A stretch of DNA of 64,000 bases from Calycina herbarum. Its lineage: Eukaryota; Ascomycota; Leotiomycetes; Helotiales; Pezizellaceae. Shown here one piece after another: positions 46,644 to 59,127 of the stretch. The notes under the pieces are model-generated. The model was not told the DNA's origin. It made no database searches and was given only the letters and a program-made list of their open reading frames with translations. Numbering within the stretch: the stretch's first letter is position 1; each line of letters begins with the position of its first letter. Location: positions 186,001-250,000 of the forward strand of contig LLEY01000080.1 of NCBI GenBank assembly GCA_001414485.1, given 5' to 3'. The translations under genes were made by a program, and so were the position numbers.

Positions 46644-49600
46644 ATGGCGCACAATTATGATGTCGGGACCAAGGCATGGCAGCCAGATGTCACGGATGGA
46701 TGGGTGGCATCTGAGGTCGTCTCCAAGACGAGCGTCGGGGACAAAGTCTCCCTGGTGTTCAGTCTCTCAAACGGAGAGGTAAGATTCCAGAGGAGCACTG
46801 TCAAGGTGGAATGGCTACTAACACTATGGCATGGCAGACCAAGACGATAGAAACGACCGAGGAGGCACTTGCCTCTGATGATCAATCGAAGCTCCCTCCG
46901 CTGATGAACCCGACGATGCTAGAGGCCAGCGATGACTTAACGAATTTATCACATCTTAATGAGCCTGCTGGTAGGAAACCTCCCCACAATGGTAGCTAGG
47001 GAATACGTGCTGATGTGCTGTTATAGTGCTACAAGCTATCAAGCTTCGGTATTCACAAAAGGAGATTTACACATACAGTGGTATTGTTCTTATCGCGACG
47101 AATCCCTTCGCCAGAGTAGACTCGTTATATGTGCCTGGAATGGTACAGGTATATGCCGGAAAGCAAAGAGCAACACAAGCTCCCCATTTGTTTGCAATTG
47201 CAGAGGAGGCATTTGCGTAGGTTTGCCCGAGATACCTCACGGAATATTGCTAATGGGTTTCAGTGATATGTTGAGAAGCGGCAAGAATCAGACAGTAGTT
47301 GTCTCCGGAGAGTCTGGTGCTGGAAAGACTGTGAGCGCGAAGTATATCATGCGGTACTTTGCAACGAGAGAATCTCCGGATCAGCCCGGGTCGAGGACGA
47401 AACGAGGATCAGAACAGATGAGTGAGACGGAAGAGCAGATTCTTGCCACGAATCCGATTATGGAATCCTTTGGAAATGCGAAAACGACAAGAAACGACAA
47501 CTCTTCACGATTTGGAAAATATATTGAGATCATGTTTGACGACCAAACCACCATTATTGGTGCTAAAATTCGCACATATCTTTTGGAGCGATCCAGATTG
47601 GTCTTCCAACCGTTGAAGGAGCGAAATTACCACATCTTCTACCAGCTGTGTGCTGGTGTGACAGAAGCCCAGCGTCAAAGCCTCCAACTTCTGCCTGTGG
47701 AGCAATTCGAATATCTCAACCAGGGCAGTGCACCAGTTATTGACGGCGTAGACGATAAATTCGAATTTGAATTGCTCAAGAAGGCAATGTTGACAATTGG
47801 AGTGGATGATGGCCAGCAGACGGAAATTTTCAAGCTTCTTGCAGCTTTGTTACATCTCGGAAACGTCAAAATCACAGCTTCAAGGACAGATTCTGTTTTA
47901 TCACCAACAGAACCATCCTTATTGATAGCTTCATCAATACTCGGCGTTGATCCAGTCGAATTCGCGAAGTGGACCGTGAAGAAGCAACTGATTACGAGAG
48001 GAGAAAAGATTACCTCAAATTTAACACAACAGCAAGCAATTGTCGTTAGAGATTCTGTTGCAAAGTTCATCTACTCCAGTCTTTTCGACTGGTTGGTGGA
48101 GAACACCAATCGGGCTCTAGCAACCGACGGAGTTTTGGCACGTGTCAAGTCATTCATTGGAGTCCTCGATATTTATGGGTTTGAACATTTCGCCAAGAAC
48201 TCCTTCGAGCAGTTTTGCATCAACTACGCCAACGAGAAACTCCAACAGGAATTTAACGCCCATGTTTTCAAATTAGAACAGGAAGAATATCTGAGGGAAC
48301 AGATTGACTGGACTTTCATTGATTTCTCCGACAACCAACCTTGTATAGACTTGATTGAAGGAAAGCTCGGAATTTTATCTCTCCTAGATGAAGAGTCTAG
48401 ATTGCCCATGGGTTCTGATGAACAATTCGTCACCAAGCTACACCACAACTATGCTGCAGACAAGAACAAGTTTTACAAGAAGCCTCGATTTGGAAAATCT
48501 TCATTCACAGTTTGCCATTATGCTGTTGATGTTACCTACGAGTCGGACGGTTTCATTGATAAGAATCGTGATACGGTTCCAGATGAGCACATGGCCGTCA
48601 TGAGAGCTTCTTCGAATAAATTTTTGGGTCAGGTTTTGGATGCTGCATCCGCCGTTCGCGAGAAAGATACCGCATCAGCTGCATCAGCTGCTGTGAAACC
48701 AGCTGCAGGCCGTAGAATCGGAGTTGCTGTGAACCGAAAGCCTACACTTGGTGGTATTTTCAAGTCATCATTGATTGAGCTCATGCATACTATCAATGGC
48801 ACTGATGTCCACTACATTCGATGCATCAAGCCCAATGAGAGCAAAGAATCTTGGGTCTTTGAGGGACCCATGGTATTGAGTCAACTCCGAGCTTGTGGTG
48901 TGCTCGAAACCGTGAGAATCAGTTGTGCTGGATACCCAACCAGATGGACCTACGAGGAATTTGCTCTTCGTTATTATATGTTGACGCCATCCACCGCATG
49001 GACCTCTGAAATCCGGGACATGGCCAACAAGATTCTTGTCAAGGCATTGGGAGCCGGAACTGGACAAGGTCTCGATAAGTACCAACTTGGTCTGACCAAG
49101 ATCTTTTTCCGAGCCGGTATGCTCGCTTTCCTGGAAAATCTACGAACTACTCGACTTAATGACTGTGCCATCATGATCCAAAAGAACTTGAAGGCCAAGT
49201 ACTACCGCCGCAAGTATCTCGAGGCACGAAATGCCGTCCTTCTGTTCCAATCTGTCACTAGAGCCCACCTCACCCGAAAACACGCTCAAGAAACCAGAAA
49301 GATCAAAGCTGCAACTACTATTCAAAGAGTGTGGCGTGGTCAGAAACAACGCAAGAGCTTCTTGGCTATTCGAAACAATGTTGTTCTTGCACAAGCAGCT
49401 GCAAAGGGTTTCTTGCGCAGAAGAGAGATTATGGAGACTCGTGTTGGCAATGCCGCAGTGCTTATTCAGAGATGCTGGCGTTCAAGACAACAAATGAAGA
49501 GCTGGAGACAATATAGACGCAAGGTTGTCATTATTCAGAGTTTGTGGAGAGGTAAGGAGGCACGTCGTGGATACAAGAAGGTCCGTGAGGAAGCACGCGA

Positions 49601-51692
49601 TCTCAAGCAGATTTCCTACAAGCTTGAGAATAAGGTTGTCGAGCTTACCCAGTCTCTTGGTTCGATGAAGAGAGAGAACAAGGCTTTGGCCAGCAAGGTC
49701 GAAAATTACGAGAACCAAATCATCTCGTGGAAAAACAGACACAATGCTTTGGAAACCCAATCAAAGGAGTTGCAAAGAGAGGCCAACCAGGCTGGTATTA
49801 CAGCTGCACGTTTGTCCGCTATGGAGGATGAGATGAAGAAGCTACAAGTCAGCTTTGATGAGTCCGCCGCAAACATCAAGCGTCTACAGGAAGAGGAGAA
49901 GGAGCTACGTGAGAATCTGAGAATCTCCACTTTGGAGATTGAAACTACAAAGAAAGTCAGCCTTGAGCATGAGGCTGAGAAGAATACCCTCAAACAACAG
50001 CTTGTGGATCTCCAAGATCAACTTGAGCTTGCCAAGCGTGCTGTACCAATCATGCCTACGAATGGCGACATGGCCAATGGCACCGCCCAAATTCCTCAAA
50101 ACGGTCTCATCAATTTGGTCTCATCCAAGAAGCCAAAGCGTCGCAGCGCTGGTGCAGAACCAATTACCCAAATTGATAGAATCAGTGGAGCTTACAACCC
50201 ACGACCTGTTTCCATGGCTGTTACTGGAAGCAACTTACAACGACAGGCCCTTACTGGCTCTGCATTCGTCCCAGGTGTCGATAATGTTGAGTTTGAACTT
50301 GAGAACCTGTTGGCCGATGAAGATGGCTTGAATGACGAAGTTACCATGGGCTTGATCAGAAACCTCAAAATCCCAGTCCCAACAACTACACCTCCACCAA
50401 CTGACAAGGAAGTACTCTTCCCATCCTACCTCATCAACTTGGTCACCTCAGAAATGTGGAACAACGGCTTCGTCAAGGAGTCCGAAAGATTCCTTGCAAA
50501 TGTCATGCAATCTATCCAACAGGAAGTCATGCAACACGATGGTGAGGAAGCTATTAACCCAGGTGCTTTCTGGCTCTCCAATGTCCACGAAATGCTTTCA
50601 TTCGTCTTCCTTGCTGAAGACTGGTATGAGGCACAAAAGACTGACAACTACGAGTATGATCGCCTACTCGAGATCGTCAAACATGATCTTGAGAGTTTAG
50701 AGTTCAACATCTACCACACCTGGATGAAGGTCCTCAAGAAGAAGTTGCAAAAGATGATCATCCCAGCCATCATCGAGTCCCAATCCCTTCCTGGTTTCGT
50801 CACCAACGAGAGCAACCGATTCCTCGGAAAGCTTCTCCAAAGCAACTCCGCACCAGCTTTCAGCATGGACAACTTGTTAAGTTTACTCAACAACGTCTTC
50901 AAGGCCATGAAGGCCTATTATCTCGAAGACTCTATCATTACACAGACTGTGACTGAGTTGCTCAGATTGGTTGGTGTGACTGCATTTAATGATCTCCTCA
51001 TGCGAAGAAATTTCTTGTCATGGAAGCGTGGCCTTCAAATTAATTATAACATCACTCGTATTGAGGAGTGGTGTAAGAGCCACGACATGCCAGAGGGCAC
51101 TCTCCAGCTCGAGCATCTTATGGTAAGTTCTCCCCTAGATCAGATATGGAACATCACTGACCCCTCTTCAGCAAGCAACAAAGCTTCTCCAATTGAAGAA
51201 GGCCACTCTCAATGATATCGAGATTATCCAAGACATCTGCTGGATGTAAGTTTACCACTGCCATTTGGAAATCATACCATGCTAATAATATCCAGGTTGT
51301 CTCCCAACCAAATCCAAAAATTGTTGAACCAATATCTTGTTGCCGACTACGAGCAACCTATCAACGGCGAGATTATGAAGGCTGTTGCCTCTAGAGTGAC
51401 GGAGAAGAGCGACGTTCTTCTCCTTACTGCTGTTGATATGGATGATAGCGGACCATATGAAATCGCCGAGCCACGTGTCATCACTGCTTTGGAGACCTAC
51501 ACCCCATCATGTGAGTCATTGATTTCTGTCAGCTATCTAACACCTACTAATGCTTCTCTAGGGCTCCAAACTCCTCGCCTGAAACGTCTCGCGGAGATCG
51601 TATCTGCTCAAGCTATTGCCCAGCAAGAAAAGATTGATTATCCATTAGAAGAGGCAAACGATATCACTGACGACGAGATGAATGGGCAATAA
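46644..51692 (+). CDS. MYO2: class V myosin heavy chain (MYO2-like), about 1578 aa
   Basis: Exons 46644-46778, 46838-46970, 47027-47216, 47264-51122, 51172-51245, 51296-51510 and 51562-51692; introns of 47-59 bp. This is the actin motor that carries vesicles and organelles to hyphal tips. Seen in order: SH3-like N-terminus (GTKAWQPDVTDGWVASEV); motor domain with P-loop GESGAGKT (about 168), switch I NDNSSRFGKY, switch II LDIYGFEHF and actin-binding LMHTINGTDVHYIRCIKPNE; six IQ motifs (about 783-918) for calmodulin or light chains; coiled coil to about 1080; and the cargo-binding DIL globular tail (about 1225 onward, VTELLRLVGVTAFNDLLMRRNFLSWKRG). Length equals yeast Myo2 (1574 aa). The tail exons restore WMLSPNQIQKLLNQY and PSWLQTPRLKRLAE. 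Confidence 0.97.
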
Positions 51693-52688
51693 GCAGCCCA
51701 TCTGGACATCATACTCCAACTCAGAAATGCGGCCATAATTGCGGGCACTTAATGACACCTTTTTTCACTTCTCTTGTACTATTTTCCCCCGACCATTGGA
51801 GGATCTGCTGCTCAAAAAGAGAAGAGTAGTAAGAAACCCTTTTGTATATTGGAAGGATGGATCTTACCTGTTAGCGTATGTAACGCCATTATGTGGGACT
51901 AGTTATTTGCGTGGGAAATGATTGCACGTTGTTGTTTTGGGGGACGGGGCAGGCATCTAATGCATTTGTAAAAAAAGAACTTCATTTTCTCTCTCTTGTT
52001 TGTTTTATTGGGCGTTGAACTTTCTCTCTTTTTCATCCGGTCTCGGTATGTTTTTTCTGGATGAAGTATGAAGAGATGAGTAGGTATGATAGTGAGAGAG
52101 AAGCTTTCACACATTTTTACCTACTTCTCATTGGACCAGGAATCCTGATTCTGGAGGCGATGGATACAAGGAGTATGCTTGAGTGTCTCGTGGTGCTACT
52201 TTTTTTTAATACTCGTGGTGTGAGTGAGTGGTTTTGGAATGAGATGATTTATCAACTATGAGCAATATGCCCTAGCAACAAAATATGTGAGATTCAAGTA
52301 ATAGCCAGTTTCTCCTCCCTTCGCCATTCGATCAAATTGGGAGCCACCCTTTCAAATACATTGACTGTGTTCTTGGTCAATTCTATTTCAGTCTGGAGTT
52401 TCATCACCCGTCCTTGCCTCTCTCTACCTGCGGTACAGTTGTGAAGTATAGTCACGACAATTCATTGAATGACCGAACCCCAACATCTCCTTCAACTTCA
52501 GAGCCGCTTTTAACAGCGCAAAACCACGCTTAAATATGCGCCAAGCTCGTCATATCTCTTAATCTCTTATCGATAAGACACGATAAGACTTGAACATTCG
52601 CAATTTTCGCCGTCAAAATTATTTTGTTCAGTAAGATTACATTTACTTGGACCTCGACAAAGACTCGACCGAAGCCAAACCCGCGAGA
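51693..52688. other. 1 kb intergenic, myosin V to FAP7
   Basis: Myosin 3' region and FAP7 promoter. No gene, RNA or repeat that I can support. Confidence 0.5.
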
Positions 52689-53422
52689 ATGGCAAGAACA
52701 CAACCCAATATCATCGTCACAGGGACGCCAGGCGTGGGAAAGACAACTCATTGTGAGAGTTTGGCTGAGAATACGGGTTTGAAGCATTTGAGTGTTAATG
52801 ATGTTGTGAAGGAGAGGGGGTGTCATGATGGATACGATGAAGAGTTTGGGAGTTGGATTGTTGATGAGGATAAGGTTTGTGATTTTTCCTTCTTCTGCGA
52901 GGGCGTGGGAAGGGCAAGGAGGGGCGGGCGCGAGGGGGGCAGAAGAGAGGAGAGGGACATTTGGGCAGAGGGGTTGGCAGAGGAGAGGAAAAGAATATAT
53001 GCTAATTGATCACATAGTTACTCGACGCGATAGAAGACGAGGTCAAACAAGGAGGATACATCATCGATTGGCATGCCTGTGATTTATTTCCCAAAAGCTG
53101 GATTGATCTCGTGGTGGTATTGAGGGTGGATTCTACGCTGTTATATGATCGGTTGAAGGCTAGGTATTTCCCTCCTCCCCCTCTGTCCCATACCTGTTCT
53201 TTTACTAACGATTTTTAAAGAAACTACCCCGAAGCCAAACTGCAAGAAAATCTCGACTCGGAAATCATGCAGGTCCTACTACAAGAAGCGCGGGATTCAT
53301 ACGATGAGGAGATTGTGGTCGAGTTGACTAGTAATACCGCAGAGGAAATGGAGAGTAATGTTGAGAGGGTGGAGGGATGGGTTAAGCAGTGGAGAGCAGA
53401 TAATGGGGGGAAGAAATCTTGA
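52689..53422 (+). CDS. FAP7: adenylate kinase/NTPase FAP7 (hCINAP-like), about 177 aa
   Basis: Exons 52689-52874, 53018-53163 and 53221-53422; introns of 143 and 57 bp. FAP7 is the atypical adenylate kinase/ATPase that binds uS11 (Rps14) and works at the last step of 18S rRNA maturation. Visible: P-loop GTPGVGKTTHC, LSVNDVVKERG, the Walker-B-like IIDWHACDLFP, VVVLRVDSTLLYDRLKAR, NYPEAKLQENLDSEIMQVLLQEAR and the LTSN base-binding motif. Start at MARTQPNIIVTG; length is close to yeast and human forms (197 and 172 aa). The stop is only 47 bp from the convergent HAM1 stop, so their 3' ends probably overlap. Confidence 0.95.
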
Positions 53423-53469
53423 TGATTGTTACTTGATCTATTTTTCTTCTTTCTATGGTATGGGTTGAT

Positions 53470-54322
53470 TTATGCATCTTCTTGTAACCAGGTCTTGAGC
53501 TTTTCCAGGGCTCGGAAACGGTGCGAGATTTTGTTCTTTTCGACTTTGTCCATTTCGGCATAACTGAAAGCAAGGCGTTATTTGGAGTTCTTGTTTTTGG
53601 CGGGGAGGGAAAAGGGATGGAGGGGTAACTTACGTTTGGCCTTCATATTCGAAGATGGGGTCCCAGCCTTGAGCGGGGTTAGCTATGGATATATGGGTTG
53701 GAGTTGGAGTACAAAAAGCTTACCGAAATTTGGAGGGCCTCTTGCTGGTACTATCTTGCCCTAGATAGTATCAGAAAATGGAAAAGAATTAAAAAGTACT
53801 TGGGGACTTACATCGGTGCGACCTTGGAAGATGATTGGTTCGTGACCTGGTCCTTCGCAGTATGCAAAGGTGCATACAGCCTGGGCTGATTTATCCTCAA
53901 ATCCGGCGAGCATGGCGTTGAGACCTTCATGGCCGAGAGATTGTAGGAACCATTTTCTGATGGCAGTATGAGATTAGTTCTTTTCTCTTGTCTTTTTTGG
54001 CATGAACGCTTACATGTAGGGACCGGGTAATTCTTTCAGTGCGTTGAAGCAGAGACATGTATCTTCAACCAAGACAGGGCCTTTGACCTGAAGAGAAAAG
54101 CTCAGTATTGCGACTAGCTTATCGAAATGAGCTAAATGAGAGAAGACTTACGGCATCGGCAGCTCTTCGACACTTATCGAGTGAGATCTCTTCGATGGTC
54201 CCTTGGATCTCGACAAGATCTAGGGCTTGGCTTTGTAAATCAACTGTATCGCCGAGAATAGCTTTGACTTCAGTGAGCTTATTCTTATTCCCAGTAATAA
54301 AGTTGAGAGTTTTGGGTGCCAT
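53470..54322 (-). CDS. HAM1: inosine triphosphate pyrophosphatase (HAM1/ITPA), about 184 aa
   Basis: Minus-strand exons 54152-54322, 54014-54087, 53812-53956, 53724-53760, 53634-53667 and 53470-53563; five introns of 51-70 bp. HAM1 hydrolyses ITP, dITP and XTP to monophosphates, keeping deaminated purines out of nucleic acids. Seen: [18 protein letters not shown] (nucleotide site), [44 protein letters not shown], the signature [18 protein letters not shown] and [14 protein letters not shown]. Two exons are short (37 and 34 nt), yet all joins keep frame. Length matches the family. Confidence 0.96.
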
Positions 54323-54450
54323 GATGAGTTTGTTTGTTTGTGGTATATATGAATACCTCCGCAGATTTCATAAGAGGATAAAAGTGTGGAGGAGGGTAAT
54401 CTGCAACACTCTGATTGGTCGAACCGTACGACAACCCTAGCTCTTTTTAA

Positions 54451-54810
54451 AGAAACAACACGACTCCTTTCCCAACCCAACAACCCAACATTTCTTTCAT
54501 AAAAGAAGATATCAAATCATTCTCAAGGATCCCAATACGAATCGGAAGAGACTCCTCACAGCAAAAGGCTGAATAAGGATACACTAAAAACCCAACTGTT
54601 GGTACTGCAACGATATGCAAAGCACGATATCCAGGTCCCTCGTATGCAGCGGATAAAGAGGACATTTGTGCAATCGTGATTTGCACTGAGGGATTGGATA
54701 AATATCTGCATTCACATTTCCCCGATACCGAGAATTGCGTCCAATTGTGGATCCTGCCCGACCCAAGGAAGGAGACGATTACCAGACTTTGGGAAGTTGT
54801 GGAAGCGTAG
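54451..54810 (+). pseudogene. stop-interrupted coding relic, family unknown
   Basis: One plus-strand frame is open from 54451 to 54810 except for a single TAA at 54574-54576. It reads a protein-like sequence on both sides: SFIKEDIKSFSRIPIRIG before the stop, then AADKEDICAIVICTEGLDKY, HSHFPDTENCVQLWILPD and TITRLWEVVEA, ending at TAG. There is no Met in the frame and I found no splice arrangement that avoids the stop. CAA to TAA would explain it. I do not recognise the family. Read on the opposite strand the same DNA also stays open, so this could be a chance frame in the HAM1/P450 intergenic region. Confidence 0.3.
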
Positions 54811-54968
54811 GTTTAATGGAATTCTAGACCCCCTACGCCCCGCAGTTCCTTTCATCACTGCACTCTCTTCCATTCTTCACATGTTTTCTTACTATTTTAT
54901 TTTCTTGGGTTTTTGGAGTCGAGGGCTTTTATGAGAAAACATACGTTTCCGAATCATATACTGACACG

Positions 54969-57291
54969 ATGGTGTTGAAGCAATTCGTTAGTTCGCAATA
55001 TCGTGCTTTCACCATGTCGGATGATTTCTATGATCCGGTTAGCAATACCACTATCTCCACGCCACCATGGAGCACTCGACTTTGGGAGGGGGTGAGGCAT
55101 CCGCATCCGAATGTGGTGTTGGCTATGGTTCTGGGTCCTCTTTTGATGCTTTTAATCACGAGATATCTAAGTGGGAGACCGAGGGAGGGGAGTGAGAATG
55201 AGAGGAGTGCTTGGATGTTGCCGTATTGGATTCCTTTTGTTGGTCATGGGTTTCATTTGTGAGTTTTGCGAGGTTGGATTTAGGATTAGAGAGATGGGAC
55301 TAACTGGTAATTTAGTGTTTGGGATCCTGTAGCTCTTTTTAAGGAGGCTAGGTGAGTGTATGGTTCTTTCTTGGAAGTGGAGAAATGCTGATGATATTTT
55401 AGAGAGCAGAGCCCACATTCTATTTTCTCGCTATATCTTGGAGGAACGACTCACAATATAAGTACGTTTTGTCACCCCATATTTCCTTCAATTTTCCCCT
55501 TTTTCATACTCTTCTTAGGAGATGTTCGAATCTTGAGAGCCTCATATCGGTGGCTAATATAAACAATAGTATCCGATCCAAAACTTGTCCAAAGGTTGGA
55601 ATACCCATTTCTTCATCCGGTTGGTGGGGCTAATTTTTATAGTGTCATGGCACAGCGAGAAACTCACGTGCAATTCACACCTGTAGCATGGATGATAGTG
55701 CAGAGGGTGGGTGTATCGGATGCCATCTAAAGCTCGTAGCTAATCAAATACAGTTCTTCGGTCTTCCCAAAAATAGCAAGGAGAAATATGATAAAGCCTG
55801 GGAGGTATTTCTATCATTCAATTTTCAATTTGACAACTTCTAACCTACCCAGGAATTAAACACCAGCTTCTCATACATCATGAGAGACCCATATTTCGGG
55901 GCTCTACTCAACAGAACAGTACAGAATATAGAAAATAACATATCCCATATGATTTCCTTCATCGACACAGATATCGATCTCCAACCATGGGAAAAATGGG
56001 GGAAAGCATCCTTCGTTTCCGAAGAGGAAACGGAAATCGATCTCGCCGCAATGATGCGAGATGTAATGGGTCACTCCTCGGTCCCTGCAATGCACGGGAG
56101 CGCTTTTATCGAAAAATATCCTAATGTTCTACATGATATCTATGAGATGGATAAGGGGATGCCATTTTTCCTCATGGGCCTTCCATCTTGGTTTCCCTGG
56201 CCTTCGGTTTTGAGAGCTCATATTGCGAGAAATCGAGTTTGGGAGGCGTTGGATGATCAGCAGAGGGCTCTTGATGCGCTTTCTGAGGGAGAGGAGGTTC
56301 ATTATAGTTGGGGGGATTTAGATGATGTTAGTGAGTTTAGTAAGAAGAGGCATGAGATTTATAAGAGTAAGATTCCCTCATACCCAAATCACTACACCTA
56401 CCAATACTAACCCCTGCAATCAGAACACGGCTTCGAAGTCCGAGAACGAGGGGAATTCACAGTAAGCCATCCCAACCCTCGACTCCAAGCATTTACCAAT
56501 ACTAACAAAAACAGACACTTTGGGCCCTAATAATCAACTCATCCCTCCTAGTCTATTGGCACCTCCTTTACATCCTCTCCACCCCCGGGCTTCTCGACCG
56601 TCTGCGAGCCGAAATCGCACCCTACGCAACAGTAGCCAAACCCCTTTCCATCGGAAAAATCTCCGAAGCTCCACGGTTATCAATCAACCACGAGGGCTTA
56701 GCAAACAACTGTCATCTTTTCAAAAGTACCTACTTTGAAGCGCTGAGGTTGACGGATCAGCCTTGGAGTGTTAGAAAGGTTGAGAAGGATGTTGTGATTT
56801 CAGGGAATGATGATGAGGGGAGTGGAAGTGGTAGTGAGGGTAATGGGAGTAATGGAGAAAAATACGTTTTGAGGAAGGGAGAGTATATTACTCTACCTCA
56901 TGATTTACATATGAGGGATCCGGTTTATTTTGTTGATCCGGAGAAGTTTGAGCCGGAGAGGTTTTTGGAGAGGGATGAGGAGGGGAATGTTAGGGTTGAT
57001 ATGGGTACTATTGTGAGCTATTTTCCGTCTGCTCTTTGCTTGGAAATCACAACTAACCAAAAGCCCCAGCGTCCCTACGGAGGAGGACCCTCCCTATGCA
57101 AAGGACGTATCCTGGCAGAAAGAGAATGCATTTCTCTCGTCGCGGGTATCATAGCCTTTTGGGATATTGAACCAGTGGATAAGAAGCAAGGATGGGTTGT
57201 ACCGCCTCAGGTTAAGACTACGGCTGTGGCGAGACCCTTGTTTGATACTAGAGTGAAAATTAGGAGGAGGAAGTTTGAGTGGGAGGACTGA
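54969..57291 (+). CDS. cytochrome P450 monooxygenase, about 614 aa
   Basis: Nine exons: 54969-55258, 55316-55351, 55403-55461, 55570-55706, 55754-55804, 55853-56366, 56424-56461, 56515-57012 and 57070-57291. A second ATG at 55014 in good context would shorten the N-terminus by 15 residues. Seen: an N-terminal membrane anchor (VVLAMVLGPLLMLLITRYL), a proline-containing LPYWIPFVGHGFHL hinge, an I-helix region (LWALIINSSLLVYWHLLYIL), the ExxR motif in YFEALRLT (about 450), PERF in KFEPERFLERD, and the heme loop PYGGGPSLCKGR with Cys about 551; the usual Phe at its start is Tyr. A Gly/Ser/Asn-rich insert (GNDDEGSGSGSEGNG) sits between ExxR and PERF. The pattern resembles the fungal CYP7/CYP8-like group; the substrate is unknown. 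No biosynthetic cluster surrounds it. Confidence 0.9.
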
Positions 57292-57579
57292 TTGGGTGGC
57301 TGCGAGGAAAACGGGAAGGGGGAAGGGGGCTTGTAAGTTGTATACATAATTGAAAATTGACAACATTCATCATTGTTTACTCACTAAAACTGTTTACTCT
57401 GACATTTCTCTGCTTGTTTATTTCGATCTATATATCTTGGGTCAAAGCTCTTTGCTGAAGAACCATAGCCGATAACCTCAAAAAACAGAAGAAGCGCATT
57501 GGTGGAGGTGTCTGCCCCAACAGGACAAAGCCATTGCACGAGTTTCTTCACAATTCCCGCTTCCTTCCGCGTTGCTCAG

Positions 57580-57735
57580 CTCTTGAATCTCTGGGAAGTA
57601 GCTTAGACCTTACCCCAACCTGGAAAATACTCTTCACACTTACTGTCGGATTCCTTACAGCTGTCGAATTTCGTTTCCTCTTACCCCAAGGAACAGAGAG
57701 GGATTCCTCAAGTAGGAGGTGCTCATAGAACCGTA
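57580..57735. repeat. dispersed decayed repeat, copy R2
   Basis: GTAGCTTAGACCTTACCCC, then CTCTTCACACTTACTGTCGG, CTGTCGAATTTCG and, near the end, GGAGGTGCTCATAGAAC. The first half aligns to 42633-42735; the last motif recurs at about 44576-44594. Confidence 0.65.
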
Positions 57736-58266
57736 CCCACTTCATCTTCAGCTACAGTGCGAAATATGGCTGAGCAGCGAATTATGGGCGTTGGTTGAGG
57801 AAATCGTGAAGTTTAAGGTTGAAGGTAAAACTACATGTACATAGCTTCTTTGAAAAGCAGGAGTTGAAAGAACAAGTATTTCTCGACTTGAAGCTCTGAC
57901 ACGCATTCTGAAACTTGAATCAAATGGTTTTGAACCTATTCCGATTTCTTTCGCTGATAGAGTTGTATGGCTTGTAATAGTTTGAGGTAAACCAAGACCA
58001 TCGAGTAATACATGCTCCCAGCTTCAAGTGTACATCGTGTGGGTAGAGAAAGCTTGTGGGTCTTACTTTGGAGATAAATACATTGAGCAATGGCTTCACA
58101 ACACCTGGAAGCTCAAGTTGCCCAATTTGCAGATATGAACTGGTTTTCTTCGTATGGAGATAACTGATCTGAATAGGAGTGTAGGTTAGAAGAGCCGAAA
58201 AAGTAATATTACCAGCACAGAATTCTCTTCTTTGAATAAGGTGCTCTCAATCGAGTTCATAAATTG

Positions 58267-58325
58267 CTCTTCTCATTTACTGTCGAAACAAGTCTCGCTG
58301 TCGAGTATTCAGTTTTCTTTTTACT
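58267..58325. repeat. dispersed decayed repeat, copy R3
   Basis: CTCTTCTCATTTACTGTCGA, CGCTGTCGAGTATTCAG and TTTTCTTTTTAC in the same order as copy R4 (59069-59127). Confidence 0.65.
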
Positions 58326-58657
58326 CCACTTCCACATACCTACTCAACTCTTGCGGATCTGTATCTACTTCTACCTAAACCGCTTATTCATCCTTCTAGC
58401 CCAGAATACCGAACCCCAAGAATACGAGAGATTGTAGCTACACACAGTGTGCTCGTCGTCAGAGAATTCTTATTCCCGCTGATCTCGCTCCTATCAGGAT
58501 CGAAACCCAATAAAGGAGAAGAAACTTCACGGTTCAAGGTTCAAGTTTCTCGTCCACATCAACAATACTTTTATCCGAACTGAGAAGCCATTACTCCAGA
58601 CGCTTTTTAGAACATCACTCCAACTTTCCTCAGGCAATCGGTACTATTATCCAAAAA

Positions 58658-58698
58658 GTTTGGGAGAATAAAGATATCCGGTTCTAAGTTTTCCAAAC
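58658..58698. repeat. hairpin repeat, degenerate copy E
   Basis: Arms GTTTGG and CCAAAC enclose GAGAATAAAGATATCC and GGTTCTAAGTTTT; imperfect inner stem. Followed by CATCTCGAATAATAC, which aligns with the sequence after copies B, C and D. Confidence 0.5.
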
Positions 58699-59068
58699 CA
58701 TCTCGAATAATACTTTTAGTTTATCCTAGACACTTTCGAACAATTCCTCACAGAGAGTACTCACCGAAGCTGTTACGTTCTCTCAACCTAGCTTAGCTAC
58801 AGTGCAACAGTGTGACAGTGACATTCCGGAATCTTGAATCATATATTTATATCAAACCCATCTCATAGCTCTTCTTCCAATTCATTACGTTACACACTGA
58901 TCGTGTTCTGAGAATGATCATCAATGAATCTTTCTGCGTTTGCCTTTTCCTACCTCCTTAGCTTTGTATTTTCTTCTGAACTTGGAAGTATCATACCTTT
59001 GCTCCAGTACTAACAGTACAAAATCAAACCCTTTCAAGAAAAATTTCATATTCAAACCCCGTAAACAA

Positions 59069-59127
59069 CTCTCCACATGTACTGTCGAAATATTCTCTGT
59101 TGCCGAATTTTCAGTTTTCTCTCTCTC
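59069..59127. repeat. dispersed decayed repeat, copy R4
   Basis: CTCTCCACATGTACTGTCGA, then TGCCGAATTTTCAGTTTTCT. Aligns over about 58 bp with R3 and R2. Confidence 0.65.

Noticed and set aside
54447..54766. Minus-strand frames upstream of HAM1
   Set aside because: Antisense to the better-looking plus-strand relic, with no start context or motif.
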